Assembly: GCA_013368315.1 (NCBI GenBank)
Contig: JAACJM010000026.1
Location: 62,001 to 126,000, forward strand
Reading direction: 5' to 3'
DNA length: 64,000 bases
From: Tetrapyrgos nigripes
Lineage: Eukaryota > Basidiomycota > Agaricomycetes > Agaricales > Campanellaceae
Below the pieces are notes generated by a model, which saw nothing but the letters and a program-made list of their open reading frames with translations, did not search any database and was not told the DNA's origin. Both the position numbers and the translations under genes were made by a program. Of the stretch, positions 1 to 12,693 are shown one piece after another. How positions within the stretch are numbered: the stretch's first letter is position 1; every line of letters starts with the position of its first letter.

Positions 1-1587
1 TCAGAAACTGAATTCATGACCCTCGTACCACTTACGAGGTATTGATAGAAACGACACGTGGAAGGGTAAAGTCCCATTTCAGTTTGGGCTGTTGTACAAA
101 AAGGACTTCGTGAGCCAGGATTGATAACGCTGGTGGTACATACCGTCGCAAATGGTGCAACAAAGCCTCCAGAGGCCGCATCCACTGTTTGTAGTTGAGA
201 TGAATGACAGGAAGAAAGGGATTCAGAGCGGACCGTGGATTGGAACCGAATGCCCCGTCTTCTTTTCGTACTCATCCAAAAGGTCGGACATTTCTTGAAC
301 TGGTTCATAATGACCTGATCGTGCGATGAGGTTGAGGTCCACGAGTCAAAGCTGTTCTCAGGACATTCAGGAAGAAAAACACGGAAACAGAAGCAAGAAA
401 ACTCACGATAGATTCTTTATCCAGCGTACCTGTGTATGTTGACCCTTTTACACGTACGGTACATCACTTGAAGAAAGAGAAAAAAGCAACAATGGCGAAC
501 CTAAGATGACAAATACCCCGATAGTATTCTCGTCGACTAATTCCATGGCTTTCTTGGGGTCGAGTCGATATTTGCTTTCGACACTAATCGGTACCAACCG
601 ACAGCTGACTTCGAAATACCTGGCGAACTTCTCCAGTGCCACTTGAGCGTTAGCACCCATGACAATGTTAGGCCTGCAGCATGTAGTGAGACCCTGATGG
701 TCTGTTGAACTCCTAAGCACTCACCCGGGTTCATGAATACTCTTGCCCTGAGCTTTGCGCTTTTCTTGCCAGATCCTCTTCATTGCTAGACCGCCGAGCA
801 TGATTGCTTCCGATGACCCGGTAGTTGCTGTGCCTATTGCTTGTTTCGCCGATGGTGCATGCCAGATATCAGCTAAAATAGAAACACATCGGGTGTGCAG
901 GACCTCTGTTGAAGGAAAATGAAAATAAGTGGTCGGTGAATCGCAGCACAAACAGAAGGCATCTCACGGGTTGCAGGATATTCGTCAGAGTCTAAGGAAA
1001 CATGAGCGTCATCACACTGATTGAGATACTATCGAGTAGATAATTTACCGATGAGGTTCTTCGACATGTTCTCCTGCATCAGCTTGTCAGCTTGCGAGGG
1101 CATATAAGTGTGTACAAATGAGGCAAGGTTAAGAACAGGGGAGCCATCTGAGCAGGAAGTCTCCGTCAATACGTTGCCTCGCAAACGAGGTCATCCTACC
1201 AAGAGCAAGTTCATCATGAATGAGCTGATAGGCCGAATCGGCATCGATGCCCTAAAAATAGTCGAGTCAATCATGGCTCCCAGCGAGAAGCACGATGAAC
1301 ACTGTTACCTTGGACGCAATTCGATACTTGGGAACTGGGTTAATGCCATAACGAGCTCCATAAGAATGAGGGACGAGATTCGGATCGGTTTGAGTAAGGA
1401 CATGATGCTTGGATTGCTTGTCCTATCGGCGGTCTAAGCGAGAGAGCAGCGCATGAAACATATGAAAAGACGTACATGAGATTCCTGAAGGATTCGATCT
1501 GGGTTGACGTGCTGTAGGTTGGGGCTTGGATCAGAACTGGACAGGATATCCAGTGGCCTTTCAAATACTTGCCTTGGAGAGTGCCAT
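1..1587 (-). CDS. GAD1: Glutamate decarboxylase, 3' end cut by window edge
   Basis: PLP-dependent enzyme that decarboxylates L-glutamate to GABA in the cytosol. Spliced exons give the canonical GAD order: [18 protein letters not shown], then [55 protein letters not shown] (PLP-phosphate region), [20 protein letters not shown] (substrate/PLP Asp) and [16 protein letters not shown]. The window ends inside an intron just before the expected SGHK segment with the PLP-binding lysine, so that residue is not seen. I start the protein at 1587: exon 1 codes only MALSK and joins [12 protein letters not shown] across an intron that begins with GC, not GT (1512-1572). Divergent from Spc24, with 167 bp between start codons. 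Family call is firm; exon 1 is less sure. Confidence 0.9.
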
Positions 1588-1700
1588 GATGGGGGCGAGT
1601 GAGTAAATATGGTCTCATTTCTACCCGTCTTTTGAACGTCCAAAGTCTATGACGCAGGGGGAATGTCATCGTAGGCTCAAAAATAGAATCGCGTTGTGTA

Positions 1701-1731
1701 ATCTAGCTATCTATCTTAGTATCTATCTATC
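1701..1731. repeat. Short imperfect ATCT tetranucleotide tract
   Basis: Imperfect run of ATCT/GATA units in the gap between the GAD and Spc24 start codons. It looks like a simple microsatellite in the shared upstream region; no function is implied. Confidence 0.5.
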
Positions 1732-1754
1732 GTTTGTCAAAAATAGAATTGCAC

Positions 1755-2560
1755 ATGACCGACGCGTCTTCCAAGTTTGAACAATATGAGCCCTTTACAA
1801 GAAGCAACGTGAGTCCTTTCACCTGGTCCCAGCCTTTCTCATCTTTCTTCAGTTATGGTATACAAGCTATGGCTGCCATGATCGACCCGGAAGAAGACTA
1901 CATGACGATTGTTGATGCGGAGGAAAAGTTTGCAGACTCCGAAGCAAAGCGCAAAAAGGAACTGGAGGAGGCCTATTCTCGTCTAAAATGTACGTCAATT
2001 GCATTTTCATAGCACATATTCCAACTCCAAACAAGCTTTATCCAAGATTCTGGAGGCTGCTCGTGTATCCTCGACACGTCCCAAATCTGTACTCTCAGCT
2101 GAAGCACATACGGCTACTCTGAACGAGCTCGACAGCTCTAGGTTATCCCTCGCTAAATCTATCAGTGATGCAGAAGGACTACTTGCTAGCAGAGAGGCAG
2201 AACTTGCTGCGCTCAAGGAGGAAACACAAGGTCTTGAGGTATATGATCCCGCAATCGAACATGTCAAGGAATTGGATGGGACTGCGTACGCCTGCTTTTG
2301 TCTTCATTCGGCGTTTGGTCTACTGAGACTCGCAGCAGTATTCGCCTACAGATATACAAAGGACTCGGCTTTGAGCCCGCTGTTGAGAAAAACACAAACG
2401 CAGCGAAAATATTAGTTTGTATGCACCCCTTTCACGAAATCGACTTGCAACCTTCTTACCATGTCCCTTAGGCTCCCAATCTGGTGATATACATTCTGTG
2501 CCGCTTGCCTCTGCTAGCATAGATGTAACGAGACAAGTATGGAAGTTGGCGGCGTCTTAG
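1755..2560 (+). CDS. SPC24: Kinetochore protein Spc24
   Basis: Subunit of the Ndc80 complex; Spc24 pairs with Spc25 to anchor the complex to the inner kinetochore. The region around 1875-1990 reads MIDPEEDYMTIVDAEEKFAD, the conserved start of basidiomycete Spc24. A coiled coil follows (LSKILEAARVSSTRPKS, SLAKSISDAEGLLASREAEL), then the C-terminal globular part IRLQIYKGLGFEP and SQSGDIHSVPLASASIDVTR ending VWKLAAS. Introns lie near 1991-2033, 2279-2327 and 2428-2471. The predicted length of about 220 aa fits the family. The first ATG in frame is 1755; a possible GTGAGT donor near 1808 makes the first 20 residues uncertain. Convergent with the CAF-1 gene. Confidence 0.8.
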
Positions 2561-2737
2561 CGTCGTGCTTGTATCATTTTATTATGTTCATTGTATATCT
2601 TCTGTTGTACAACACACAAGTATAACTTGCCATGATTGATGGGAACCATAGTACTTGATGCACAGATGCAGGATAACGAGTTTCGAAGGATAATATTAGG
2701 AGTGCAACATCTAAAGTACACGAAACTCCAGTGGCAG

Positions 2738-5371
2738 TCATATCTTGATAACCCAGACCTTCTTCTCTTTGCTCTTCTCTCCGATCTCCTTAATCTTCGC
2801 CTCAATCGCATTCTTCTTCACGTTATGCTCTCGCAACTCCTGATACACTGCTTCCACCAATACAGTGAGATTGGCTGCTTGAAGCGTGTTGACCTTGTTG
2901 ACCAAAACATTAAGATGCGCATCAGGGAAGACTTTCTTCGGTGCAGTGCCCGTTTTCTTGTTTGGAACATCGCTGGTTGTACCATTAGTCGGTGCTGTAC
3001 AATGACTTGGTAGTGGGGGAACAGCGAAAACAGGCTCGGAAGATGTGATGGTGGGTTTCCTGCCATCAACAGTAGACACAAACGTGAAGGGATCTATAGC
3101 GAACGGTGTATCTGGATACTGACATCAGCTCATGAACAGGAAATAGGATACAGGGAACTAACCGTTCAAAAGCCGTATTTGGTACGGATGAAACAGACTC
3201 TCCTGACATTGGCCGACGACAGGTTCCCAGCATGGGCCTTTACTAAATGGTACCAATGGGACCACGACTTTGCGTTTCTTCTTTGCCTTTTCTTCACTCT
3301 TCTCTGCTTTCCGCTTAGGTAGAGGGGGGAGGAAATCTGGCAGCGAAGGTGATCCCATCCTTTCGTCTATAGGTGTACCAGGCTCAACCTCATCGTCGTC
3401 AACGAGCCAGTCATCAATGTCCGAATCTCGATCTTCTGTCTCAACGTCTTCCTCGTCATCGTTCCCGACATCATCTGCATCTCCAGCAGGCTCTTCCCAA
3501 TCTTCTCCACTGTCGCAGCTGTAGTCAATGTCTATGACATCCTTGGCGAAAGGCGTTCGGGGGCCAATCACTCGAGAATTCCTTGTCCAAGTGCCAAAGT
3601 AACCAGGACGAGAGTCCTCCGCAAATATAAAGACCTTCGCGGGTAGTAAAGTTCGAGCCGCCAGGCTATCATGGATAGAGCGCACAAGAGCCGTGTCACC
3701 AACGATCTCGGCCTCGGACAACTGCACAAGGAGGTCTCGAACAGTGACAGGATTGTGGAGCCTCTGTTTCCTGGAATACAATCTTCGCTTTCCAGCACGT
3801 TTAATATCAAGGGAAATGAGGATCTGGTCGAGACGTTCTGGAAATCCGGCTCGTCAGAATTCATTCCAGCATAACTAAGGAGAAAGCTTACGTTGGATAC
3901 TGTAACGGCTGAAATCGACTTCTTCTTCATCTTCGTCGTCGATGATGATAACATCGTTTGGAGATCCACTGGCTGCACGGCGTCCTCTAGCTTTGCTCTT
4001 GAGTGAATTGATTGGGGCAAGCTCCGCATCTTTCTTGACGACAAAAGGTTTGAATGTTTTCTCGAATTCTGACTTTTGAGAAGGACCAGCCGGAGCTGAC
4101 GGGGGTTTTCGGGAAGTAACATTGCCGGGTTTAGGTTTGGAAAAAAAATTTGCCATCAGAGACTTTTGCGCGTCCTTCTCCTTCTTGGCCTAAACGTCTC
4201 ATTGAGAAGAGATTGCATACATATGCTCTGACTGTCTCACCTTGGCGAGTTTTTCTGCGTTTTCTGCTTTCTTGGGTCGACCTGCTTTTTGCTTATCCTT
4301 TCCATTCGGCTAATTGTAAATAGAGTCAGCGACGACTCCGAGATGTGGGCAAGTATGCAACGTACAGTCTGGTTTTCCTCGTTGGATTTTTCTCTTGAGT
4401 CGTCCTGGGAGCTCGCTGCTGGAAAAGGGCTTGGGGCTTTGGGTTCTTTGGCAGAAAGTTTACCGTCTTTGACGGCAGTTTTATGATGTAAAATTGTCGC
4501 CTGCTCTGTCGCTGGAAGGGCTGAAAAAGATGCCACCAGTTCACTCTTTGCCTAAAAATGCACCTTCAGTAGAAATACACGAACGAAATTATGCCGCAGA
4601 ACCTTGATCCTCTCTGCGAGTCGGTTTGCTACTTTCTCTTGAGAATTCTTCGGAAGCCAATCTCGATGACAGAGCTTGACTTCCCAACGCCAGACACACA
4701 CTGAAGCTGGAGGAGCCTTCGTTCCTTGAGGTACATCTAATCCATAGTTGTTGCGGTCGAGCACGGCTTGAACGGCAGTTTCGATGGTGGACAATGGGAG
4801 GGCTGCCGATGCAGCTGCTGAGGTTGTCTGCTCGTCTTCATCGTCTTCACTTGGTAGGAGTTGAGAATGTAGATATTTGGAGAGGGCGGTCAAGGTCTTG
4901 TCGCTAAAGTCACGTCGGTGAGGCCGTTTCATCACGACAAGGTGAGGGAGGATAGACGCACCTCTCGTGTGCCAGTTTGGCTATCAGAGGTTTGAATTCG
5001 TCCGGGAAGGTAGAAAGAGGAGGTTCCCCTTTACTTATACATTCTTGCATCACTTCACGGAACTTGACCAGTTCTGGACACCGACCAGTCAGCGTACATA
5101 CGAGACGTGAACTGGAGTAACGACGCACCTTGAAGTGTCTCTGAATGCTTCTCAAACGAATGGGATTTTTGCTTAAAAACCACCTTTCCGTTCCTTAGCT
5201 CTGCGATTCCTGTCTTGGTTCCGGTGTCTCCTGGACAAGATAACGTGTCAGACGCGACTTGTTCAGAACTAGGGAAGATGCGTACCAGGATCTGCGTCTG
5301 CGAAGTGTGATCAGGCATTGGAGCAAGTAATGGAGAGAAAGCATACCTTTATCAAGCTGGGTGTTAGACAT
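2738..5371 (-). CDS. RLF2: Chromatin assembly factor 1 large subunit (Cac1/p150)
   Basis: Large subunit of CAF-1, the PCNA-recruited chaperone that deposits H3-H4 behind replication forks. Exon 1 codes MSNTQLDK. Later come a lysine/glutamate-rich central segment and a PIP-like motif, KSLMANFFSKPKPG, near 4140-4170. The hallmark DUF/ED region reads KVFIFAEDSRPGYFGTW, then FAKDVIDIDYSCDSGEDWEE and a long acidic run. The C-terminal winged-helix part is VFPDAHLNVLVNKVNTLQAA to KKVWVIKI. The PIP box is degenerate (K where Q is usual). It is divergent from RFC subunit 2 with a 131-bp shared promoter, an apt partner because RFC loads the PCNA that CAF-1 binds. Exons are numerous; total about 700 aa. 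Family call is strong, exact exon borders are not all resolved. Confidence 0.88.
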
Positions 5372-5461
5372 GACGTGCGAGGGTATCTGGCTACGGAGGA
5401 ACCGTGTTTGCTTATTGTTGGACGAGAGCGGTTGCTGGTCGTGAGAAAAACAAGCACGAAT

Positions 5462-5468
5462 CGCGAAA
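5462..5468 (+). promoter_or_regulatory. SCB-like CGCGAAA motif in CAF-1/RFC2 shared promoter
   Basis: CGCGAAA matches the CRCGAAA box bound by Swi4-type APSES factors (SBF/MBF) in yeasts. It lies 35 bp before the RFC2 start codon in the 131-bp gap between two replication genes. One 7-mer alone is weak evidence. Confidence 0.4.
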
Positions 5469-5502
5469 GCACCTGACATGTCCGTGACACAACTCGACGT
5501 CA

Positions 5503-6877
5503 ATGTCCTTCTTCAAAAACGCATCCCAGGCCCCAAAACCCGCTCAAAAACACGTCGTAGATCCAGCCCTTCAGCCATGGGTCGAAAAATAGTGAGACTT
5601 CTGCCAGTCATCGAAACCGTTTTTTCTAATCACTTGCTCAGTCGCCCAAAAACAATCGACGACGTGTCTGCCCAGGAGCATACAGTGGCAGTCTTGCGCA
5701 AAACACTCTCGTCTACAAATGTGGGACTCCAATGTCTGTATCGGGGTCTCAGACTGACACGTCGCTTTAGCTTCCCCATATGCTGTTTTACGGTCCTCCA
5801 GGTACCGGAAAGACCTCTACCATTCTCGCTTTGGCTCGGCAGTTATTTGGGTACGCCTAGTCTCTGGACCTTGATTTGTTTCTTGTGATCTCAAATGTCC
5901 TTAGCCCAGACAACTTCAAGAATCGGGTTCTTGAGCTCAACGCTTCCGATGAACGGGGAATCTCAATAGTCCGTGAAAAGGTCAAGAATTTTGCACGGCA
6001 AACACCACGCGCGCAAACAGTTGCTTCTAATGGCAAAGAATATCCCTGTCCTCCATACAAAATCATCATTCTAGATGAAGCAGATTCAATGACTCAAGAC
6101 GCCCAGGGAGCACTGCGTCGTATAATGGAGACCTACGCGAAGATAACACGGTTTTGTTTGGTTTGCAATTATGTGACGAGGTGAGTTTGTCTTCCATGAC
6201 ACTGCATGAGTTTCTCATAATTTCCCTTGTAAGGATTATCGAACCATTAGCCTCAAGGTGCTCCAAGTTTCGCTTCACACCACTCGACAATTCGTCTTCG
6301 TCAAGTCGTTTATTTCACATTGCTTCCGAAGAAAATATAGACGTCAATTCTCATGTCGTAGACGCGCTCATTGATGTCTCTTCGGGTGACTTGAGGCGAG
6401 CAATTACATACCTTCAATCCGCCCACCGTCTCTCTTCCTCCACCGATCCCCCGACTCCGATATTACCCAGAGACATTCAAGAGATAGCAGGAGTGGTTCC
6501 TGACGCTGTGCTGAACGAGTTCTTGACGACAATCGGAATCGATTCATTATCTAGCATGAACGTGGACCGAGGGTCCAACAGTTCCGAGTCTTCATTCGAT
6601 TCGATTCGAAATAAAGTCAGAGAAGTAATACGTGAGGGATACTCCGCCTCGCAGATTCTCTCACAGGTGAGGCGCTCCATTTTGAAAACGACTTCAAAAC
6701 TGACGGTGTCAACAGATGCACGACATTGTAGTGGTCCACCCAGCTTTGAATGCACGGCAGAAATCGCGATGCGCAATGATATTTGGGGAGGCTGACAAGG
6801 CGCTCACTGACGGGGCCGATGAAGAATTATGGATTCTTGAAGTGGCTCTACGGGTCAACAAAGCCATCGCACTCTGA
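5503..6877 (+). CDS. RFC2: Replication factor C subunit 2 (human RFC4 type)
   Basis: Small AAA+ subunit of the PCNA clamp loader. After [15 protein letters not shown] the joined exons read [18 protein letters not shown], Walker [35 protein letters not shown], Walker [21 protein letters not shown] and the SRC motif [14 protein letters not shown], then the collar to [24 protein letters not shown] after Walker A and VREKVKNFA place it with human RFC4/yeast Rfc2, not RFC2/3/5 of human. The clear ATG at 5503 is followed by an intron that splits the Tyr codon of EKYRP. Length about 350 aa is normal. Convergent with myosin V (189 bp between stops). Confidence 0.93.
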
Positions 6878-7066
6878 AATTTGATCTTTGTTACTTGCTG
6901 ACTGGATGTAACGTCTTTGTACTCATTGCAGAATACTTTATGCATTTACCACTGCCAGTCCAGGCGATTACAAACGTGACTCTAGAACCAGCTGAGGTAC
7001 TTGTACACATAGATAAGTCGTAAGCAATCCAAAAATCCACAAAGCACAATCTCTGTATTATGTCGT

Positions 7067-10000
7067 CTATGACACCAAAGCAGCCAAGCGTCTCAAATGA
7101 GACACGTTCAGGTACGCTGGCACATAGGTCTCTAACCCCGAAACTTCTCGCGGCAGGGGTAGCTCGTAAGGTCCTACTTCCTCGGTCTCTGGTGATAGAA
7201 GAAGATGATCGTTACGGTCGTTAGCTTGCACCCTGGCGGCGACAACTCGTAATATTTCAGGCGATATAGGGTTCTGGGTGCAATGGCATGAGGGAAATGT
7301 CCGAGCGAATACGTTCAATGACATACCTCGTAATCAGCAACGTAGTAGTTTGTACACATGCGTTGGATTTGCATGGGGCTCAGCATCCAGCAAACATCAT
7401 ATATGATTTCGATGTCGGCGGGAGTAGCCTGCAAAGTTTGATGTCAATGCAATGTCCTTCAAACAGGGACAAAAATCGTGACCTTTTTCAACTGCAGCAG
7501 CTTGGTGGCCTGCATCAAATGCTCCAGTTGGAGAGTGCCTTCGGGCATGTCATGGGATTTACACCATTCTTCTATTCTTGTGATGTTGTACTGAATTTGC
7601 ATGGCTACAAATTGCTGGGTTAGCTGACGATCAGTATCTCTCTTGATGATAACACTTACCTCGCTTCCAAGATGAAAAGTTTCGTCGCATGAGGAGGTCG
7701 TTGAAACTCGTAACACCAATCAACTTGAGCAACTCTGTCACTACTTGCTGCACCACCGACTCCTCCATGTAATAGCTCTTCAGACTCTTCCAAACCTTGT
7801 TCAACAAATTCAGGATATCATCCATGCTGTAGGCAGGTTGGCTGTTCGCGTTCAGGAGTCGGTTGAATAATCTACCACCACCGTCGCTCGTTGTGAAGCC
7901 AGGTAAGGATTGGGACTCGATAAGAGCAGGGATCACCATCTTGGAGAGCTTCTTCTTGGTTTCCAGCATCCATGTGTGATAGATATTGTACTCGAGACTA
8001 TCAAGGTCATGTTTGACCACAGAGACGAGCCGCTCGTAGTCGTTCCAATCAAATGGTCGGACAGCGTTCTCTTCTCCAGGACCAATACCTTGCAACATAT
8101 CGCTTTCTGCTACACAGATGAATGACAGCATCTCGTGGACGTTAGAAAGCCAGAATATGCCAGGAACGATCGCTTCCTCCCCCGAGAATGACTGGGGCAG
8201 ATGTCAGGAAATATGAACAATGGGATGAGTCAGAACAACTTACCATGACGTGGGCCTGAATAGTCTGCATGACATTGGCCAAGAATCGTTCGCTCTCCGG
8301 AATGAGACCATACTTCCACATTTCGTTGGTGACCAAGCTGATCAAGTTGGCGGGGAAGAGAATCTCTTTGACGGCAGAAGGGTTTGTCAGACTAGGAGCG
8401 GGGATTTTTAGGCCTCTGATCAATCCATCCAGCACATCTTCGTCCAGCCTCTTGACATCCTGCATCAACCTGATCTTCTCTTCGGCGGGGTCTTCACGGT
8501 CACGTATGCCAGGCAAACCGTTTTGATGGAATCTGAGGTAGTTGTCTTCTCCATTGTAGGCGACCGAGACAGCACGAGGATTCAATGCCTGAGTCCTCTT
8601 GACATCAAACATAATCTCGTCAGTCGAGGTACGGTTATCTGCAGGAGCAAGGGCGTAAACCCCGGCAGAACTATGCCTTCGTTGATGTCGTGATTGGCCG
8701 TGGGCACCGTTGGGGGCACCATTCGGTTCACCTGCGCGTAGTGTGGGAGCGAAAGTTGGTGAAAGAGGTGGCTCCACTCTGGTACCTCTGGTGAGAACGT
8801 TGAGAGCATTAGAACGATTGAGTTGTTCTCGCAAACTGCTCACTTCGGTCTTGAGGGTCGCGATAATTGAACTGTCTTCCTCGCTGTCAGCAGGAGCAGA
8901 CTGGATCACACGTTGCTGCTGTTCAAGCTGCGTGGCTTGCTTCATTAAGTCGTCGTTCAGCTTCCGAATAAGCTCCTCCCTCTCTATAGCCTTCGCCATA
9001 GTCTCCTCCAACCGCTTTTCTACATCTAGTTTAGACTGGAGTAAGCCATCGAGACGGCTGACCTCAGATTCAGCGGTTTGCAATGTTGTCTGCAACTGTT
9101 TGGCTCTGGCATCGGAGTCTTCCTGTCGGCTGGTCCAATGCTGCAGCTGCTTCTTGAGCTCGTCAACTTGGTTCTGAAGTTCCCGACGCTCCTCTGTACG
9201 TTTCTGCAACGTTTGAGTGAGTTCAACGACCTTGTTCTCCAACTTGTACGAAATCTCTTTGAATTTGGAAACGGAACGTGCTTCGGCACGAAGGGCCTTG
9301 AGTTGCTTGCGAGCCAACCGCCGTCGCATGCAAGATTGAAGGTAGACCACATGCTTGACATCGGCACGGAAATTTCGGCGGATAAACCTAGAACTTCGTC
9401 AGAGAAGTTGACAAGGACACCTGAAACAAACGTACAGTCCACGGAGAAGACTTTGAAGGAGGATAGCGGCAGAATAAGTCCTGTTCTCTCTGTACTTTTG
9501 CCTCGCCTGATAACCACGGATCCCTATCGTAGGTGTTGGTGAGAAATCGTGACAAAAAGCCGATGAACGACTTACGGCTCTGGAACAGAACAACTGCACG
9601 ACGGGTGTCCAAGAATTTCTTTCGCTCGACGAAGCGCCGGATTGCCGACTGGAGGCGACGGGCTGCAACATCCCTTCTGATATGCTCCACCAATCTCTTT
9701 GCCATAATACCACGCCACCAAGTCTGAATCTTGATGGTGGCACCACGCAACTGTTGGTATCGCTTCACAGCCACACGTCTGCGCATGTTCTTCTGAACAA
9801 CAGTGACCATTGCGTTGAGTCGGTCCGAGCGCAATGATTCGAGAGCTGCAAGCATGCCAGCTCTGAAGAATATCTTGGTGAGTCCATTCTGGTATTTGTC
9901 TTCATCGTTGATCGTGTTCTGAAGGATAATTGTACATAGACTGCGGAGATCAAGGGACTGAATCATGGGCTGCCATGTCGAGGATGGGACTAGCATGTAG

Positions 10001-12693
10001 TACCTTGTTTGTATGATGAGAGGAGTGTCGCAGAAGAACTACGCCATGACATACCTTTCTGCAAACTCCTCATACGTCCATCTAGTGGGATAACCAGCGC
10101 AGCTGATGCGGATGGTCTCTAGAACACCGCAAGCCCGTAATTGGCCAAGTACCTGCTGAGGTTGGAACTCCCAGGGTCGCTTTGCCTCGTTAGGCTTGAT
10201 ACAACGAATATAGTGCACGTTTGTGACGCTCAAGGTGTCCATGAGGGTAATAAGGGAAGCTTTAAAGATGGAGCCTTGGGTGGGCTTCTTGGCCACAAGA
10301 CCTCCTCCAGGTCGTTTTGAGCCAGCTGCTGGCGCACCACCAGACGTCGGTGAAACCCATGATTGACGACCAGGATCAGGAATGACGGACGAACGTTTGG
10401 AACTGCCGCTTCCGGACTCCGAGACGGTAGGTGAAGCAGAGCCATCGGAAGGTTTTGCGGATAAGAGCGCGGCGTCTAGAACCTCCTTCAGGAAAGTGTT
10501 CTTAGTGTTCGTAAGCAGGCTCATATGTTCGTCCGGAACGGTATCTCGATTCTTCTCCAGGAAACCGTCCACTTCATATGCAACATCGTGAGCGTAATGG
10601 GCAATGGTGAAGGCAGAATTGCCAAAACGTGGCTTCTTGAAAACATTCTTGTTCTCGGGTTTGAGGAGCTGTGCGTTCAGTTTTTGGAGGAAAGACTGGT
10701 CGGTACCCGAAGGCATGCGAGATTCTTCATCTAATAACGCCAAAACACCCAGTTTCCCCTCAATGACATCTATGCAAGGCTGGTTGTCAGAGAACTCAAT
10801 GAACGTCCAGTTGATTTCTTCCTTAACATATTCCTCTTGCTCGAGTTTGAAAACGTGAGAGTTGAACTGTTAAAAATTAAGCACATGCTGAAGAAGCAAA
10901 ATCTGACTTCAAAACCCACCTCTTGCTGCAGCTTTTCATTGGCGTAGTTGATACTAAATTGCTCAAAAGAGTTCTGTTTTGACAACGTGAGCAAGACCTC
11001 ACAACGACGGAAGCAACGGATTATACCTTTTGGAAGTGCTCAAACCCGTAAATATCCAGTACACCGATAAACATTTCCGCCCGATCGGCAGCATCGCCAT
11101 TCTCACCCGCCAGACTTTCATTCACAATCGCCACCAACCACTCAAACATGCAAGCGTAAACAAACTTTGCAACACTGTCTCGGACAACAGTGGCCTGAGC
11201 AGCGGTGAGCGCAGTCACGATCTTTTCAGAGCGTGTCGTGATTTGTTTCTTGACCGTCCATTTCTTAAAGTCGGCTAGGTTGACTCCCAAAAACCTCGTC
11301 GAAAGCAGAAGAGCCGGGTCATTATCTTCAATGTTGGAATCGTTTCGTAATGCTGAGATTTTTACATTCCCCAAATGAAGAAGAGCAGCCAAGAGTCGGA
11401 ACACAGCCCATTGCTTCTCTACACTGATGCCGACCGTAGACAAGGCGTTTTGCGTAGCCTTGAATTCTTCAGCGTCGTCGACGCCCGCAATAGGAGTCGA
11501 ATTAGGACCACCTTGCTTCAGATAATGGAACTTGGTAATGTCGGAATCCAGCCCCAAATCCTTCCGTTCCTTGAGGGGTACGCCAGCACAAAGTTGGTAA
11601 AATATGTGATAGTTACGTTCCGTCAGGGGCTGGAACACGATCCTGGAACGTTCGAGTAGATAGGTACGGATCCGGGCACCAACGATATCTTGTTTGCCAT
11701 CAAAGAGAATCTATAACAGACGATGAGAAATGCAATGATTGACGCCGAGTAAATACTCACCTGGATGTACTTTCCGAATCTGGAAGAGTTGTCATTCCGG
11801 GTCGTTTTGGCGTTACCAAACGACTCGAGGATAGGATTTGTGGCCAATATCTGCTTCTCGATCTCACTAGCATCATCTGGCGAAAGCTTGAGCTTTGTCT
11901 TTGTATTCGAATCGGGAGGATTGACGGAGGCGAGATATCTCATGATGTATTTGGCCTATTCGTTGTCAGCTAAACTGAAAGGATGGATGATAAGGATAGC
12001 TTACAGATTCAGTTTTCCCAGCACCACTATGCACACTATTAGAAAAGATGGCAGAACACGACGAAGGGCGACGAACCTCTCTCCTGAAACAATGATAGTC
12101 TGCCCCATACCATCCTTCGTCATGGCGGTGTACGCGTCTTCTGCAATTGCGAAAAGATGGGGCTCCAATTCCCCTCTGCGCCTGCCGCTGTAAGCTTGTA
12201 TGATTTCCGGCCCATACAGAGTAACCCGCTGGAACGGATTGACGGCAATAAGGACGATACCACTGTAGGTATATATGCTATGTTGTGCGTAACGATTGCG
12301 GATGGTATGAAGGACTGATTTCATATGAGTGCTATTTCACAACTTGAGATTAATGGATCGACACACCAGAGGGCTCGTTGAGATGTGAAAGGGTAGCCAA
12401 ATCATCAGCGGTCTCTAACAGTGGAGGGTTGCGAAGTGGCGGTAGTCCCTCTTTTCCATCTTTGATGTCTTGCACGGTGGTGTCGACGGTGATTTCCTGA
12501 ATGGCATGAGAAGATAAGCAGAAGGAAAGAGGAGAGCGAGCAAATAGCAGACCTTCCCGCGTTCGTCAATGAAGACGAGCTTGACGGCATTGCCTGCATC
12601 CTTGGTAACAGAGGTGACCTCTGCGGAAATCCAGGCTTGGTCCTTGTCTTCGAACCAAACCCTGGTGCCCTTGCTGTAGATGTTCTCCGCCAT
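7067..12693 (-). CDS. MYO2: Class V myosin heavy chain
   Basis: Actin-based motor that carries vesicles and organelles to growth sites. The order is complete: N-terminal SH3-like segment ([16 protein letters not shown]), motor with [20 protein letters not shown]-loop [35 protein letters not shown] and [14 protein letters not shown] loop with a serine-rich insert sits near 10330-10440, then [19 protein letters not shown]-type repeats lie around 9300-9800, a coiled coil at about 8870-9250, and the C-terminal DIL cargo domain runs through [20 protein letters not shown] to [20 protein letters not shown]. The P-loop sits in a 22-nt micro-exon (12005-12026). About 1,600 aa, full family length. Start is the first ATG of the SH3-like exon. 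Confidence 0.95.

Noticed and set aside
1762..1767. ACGCGT in the first codons of Spc24
   Set aside because: Lies inside coding sequence (codons 3-5), so I do not count it with the promoter motifs, although Spc24 is also a cell-cycle gene.
3270..3524. Plus-strand serine-rich frame
   Set aside because: Antisense to the acidic region of the CAF-1 subunit, where Asp/Glu codons read as Ser/Phe on the other strand.
8710..9177. 155-aa plus-strand frame rich in Cys and Ser
   Set aside because: Shadow of the myosin V coiled-coil exon on the opposite strand.
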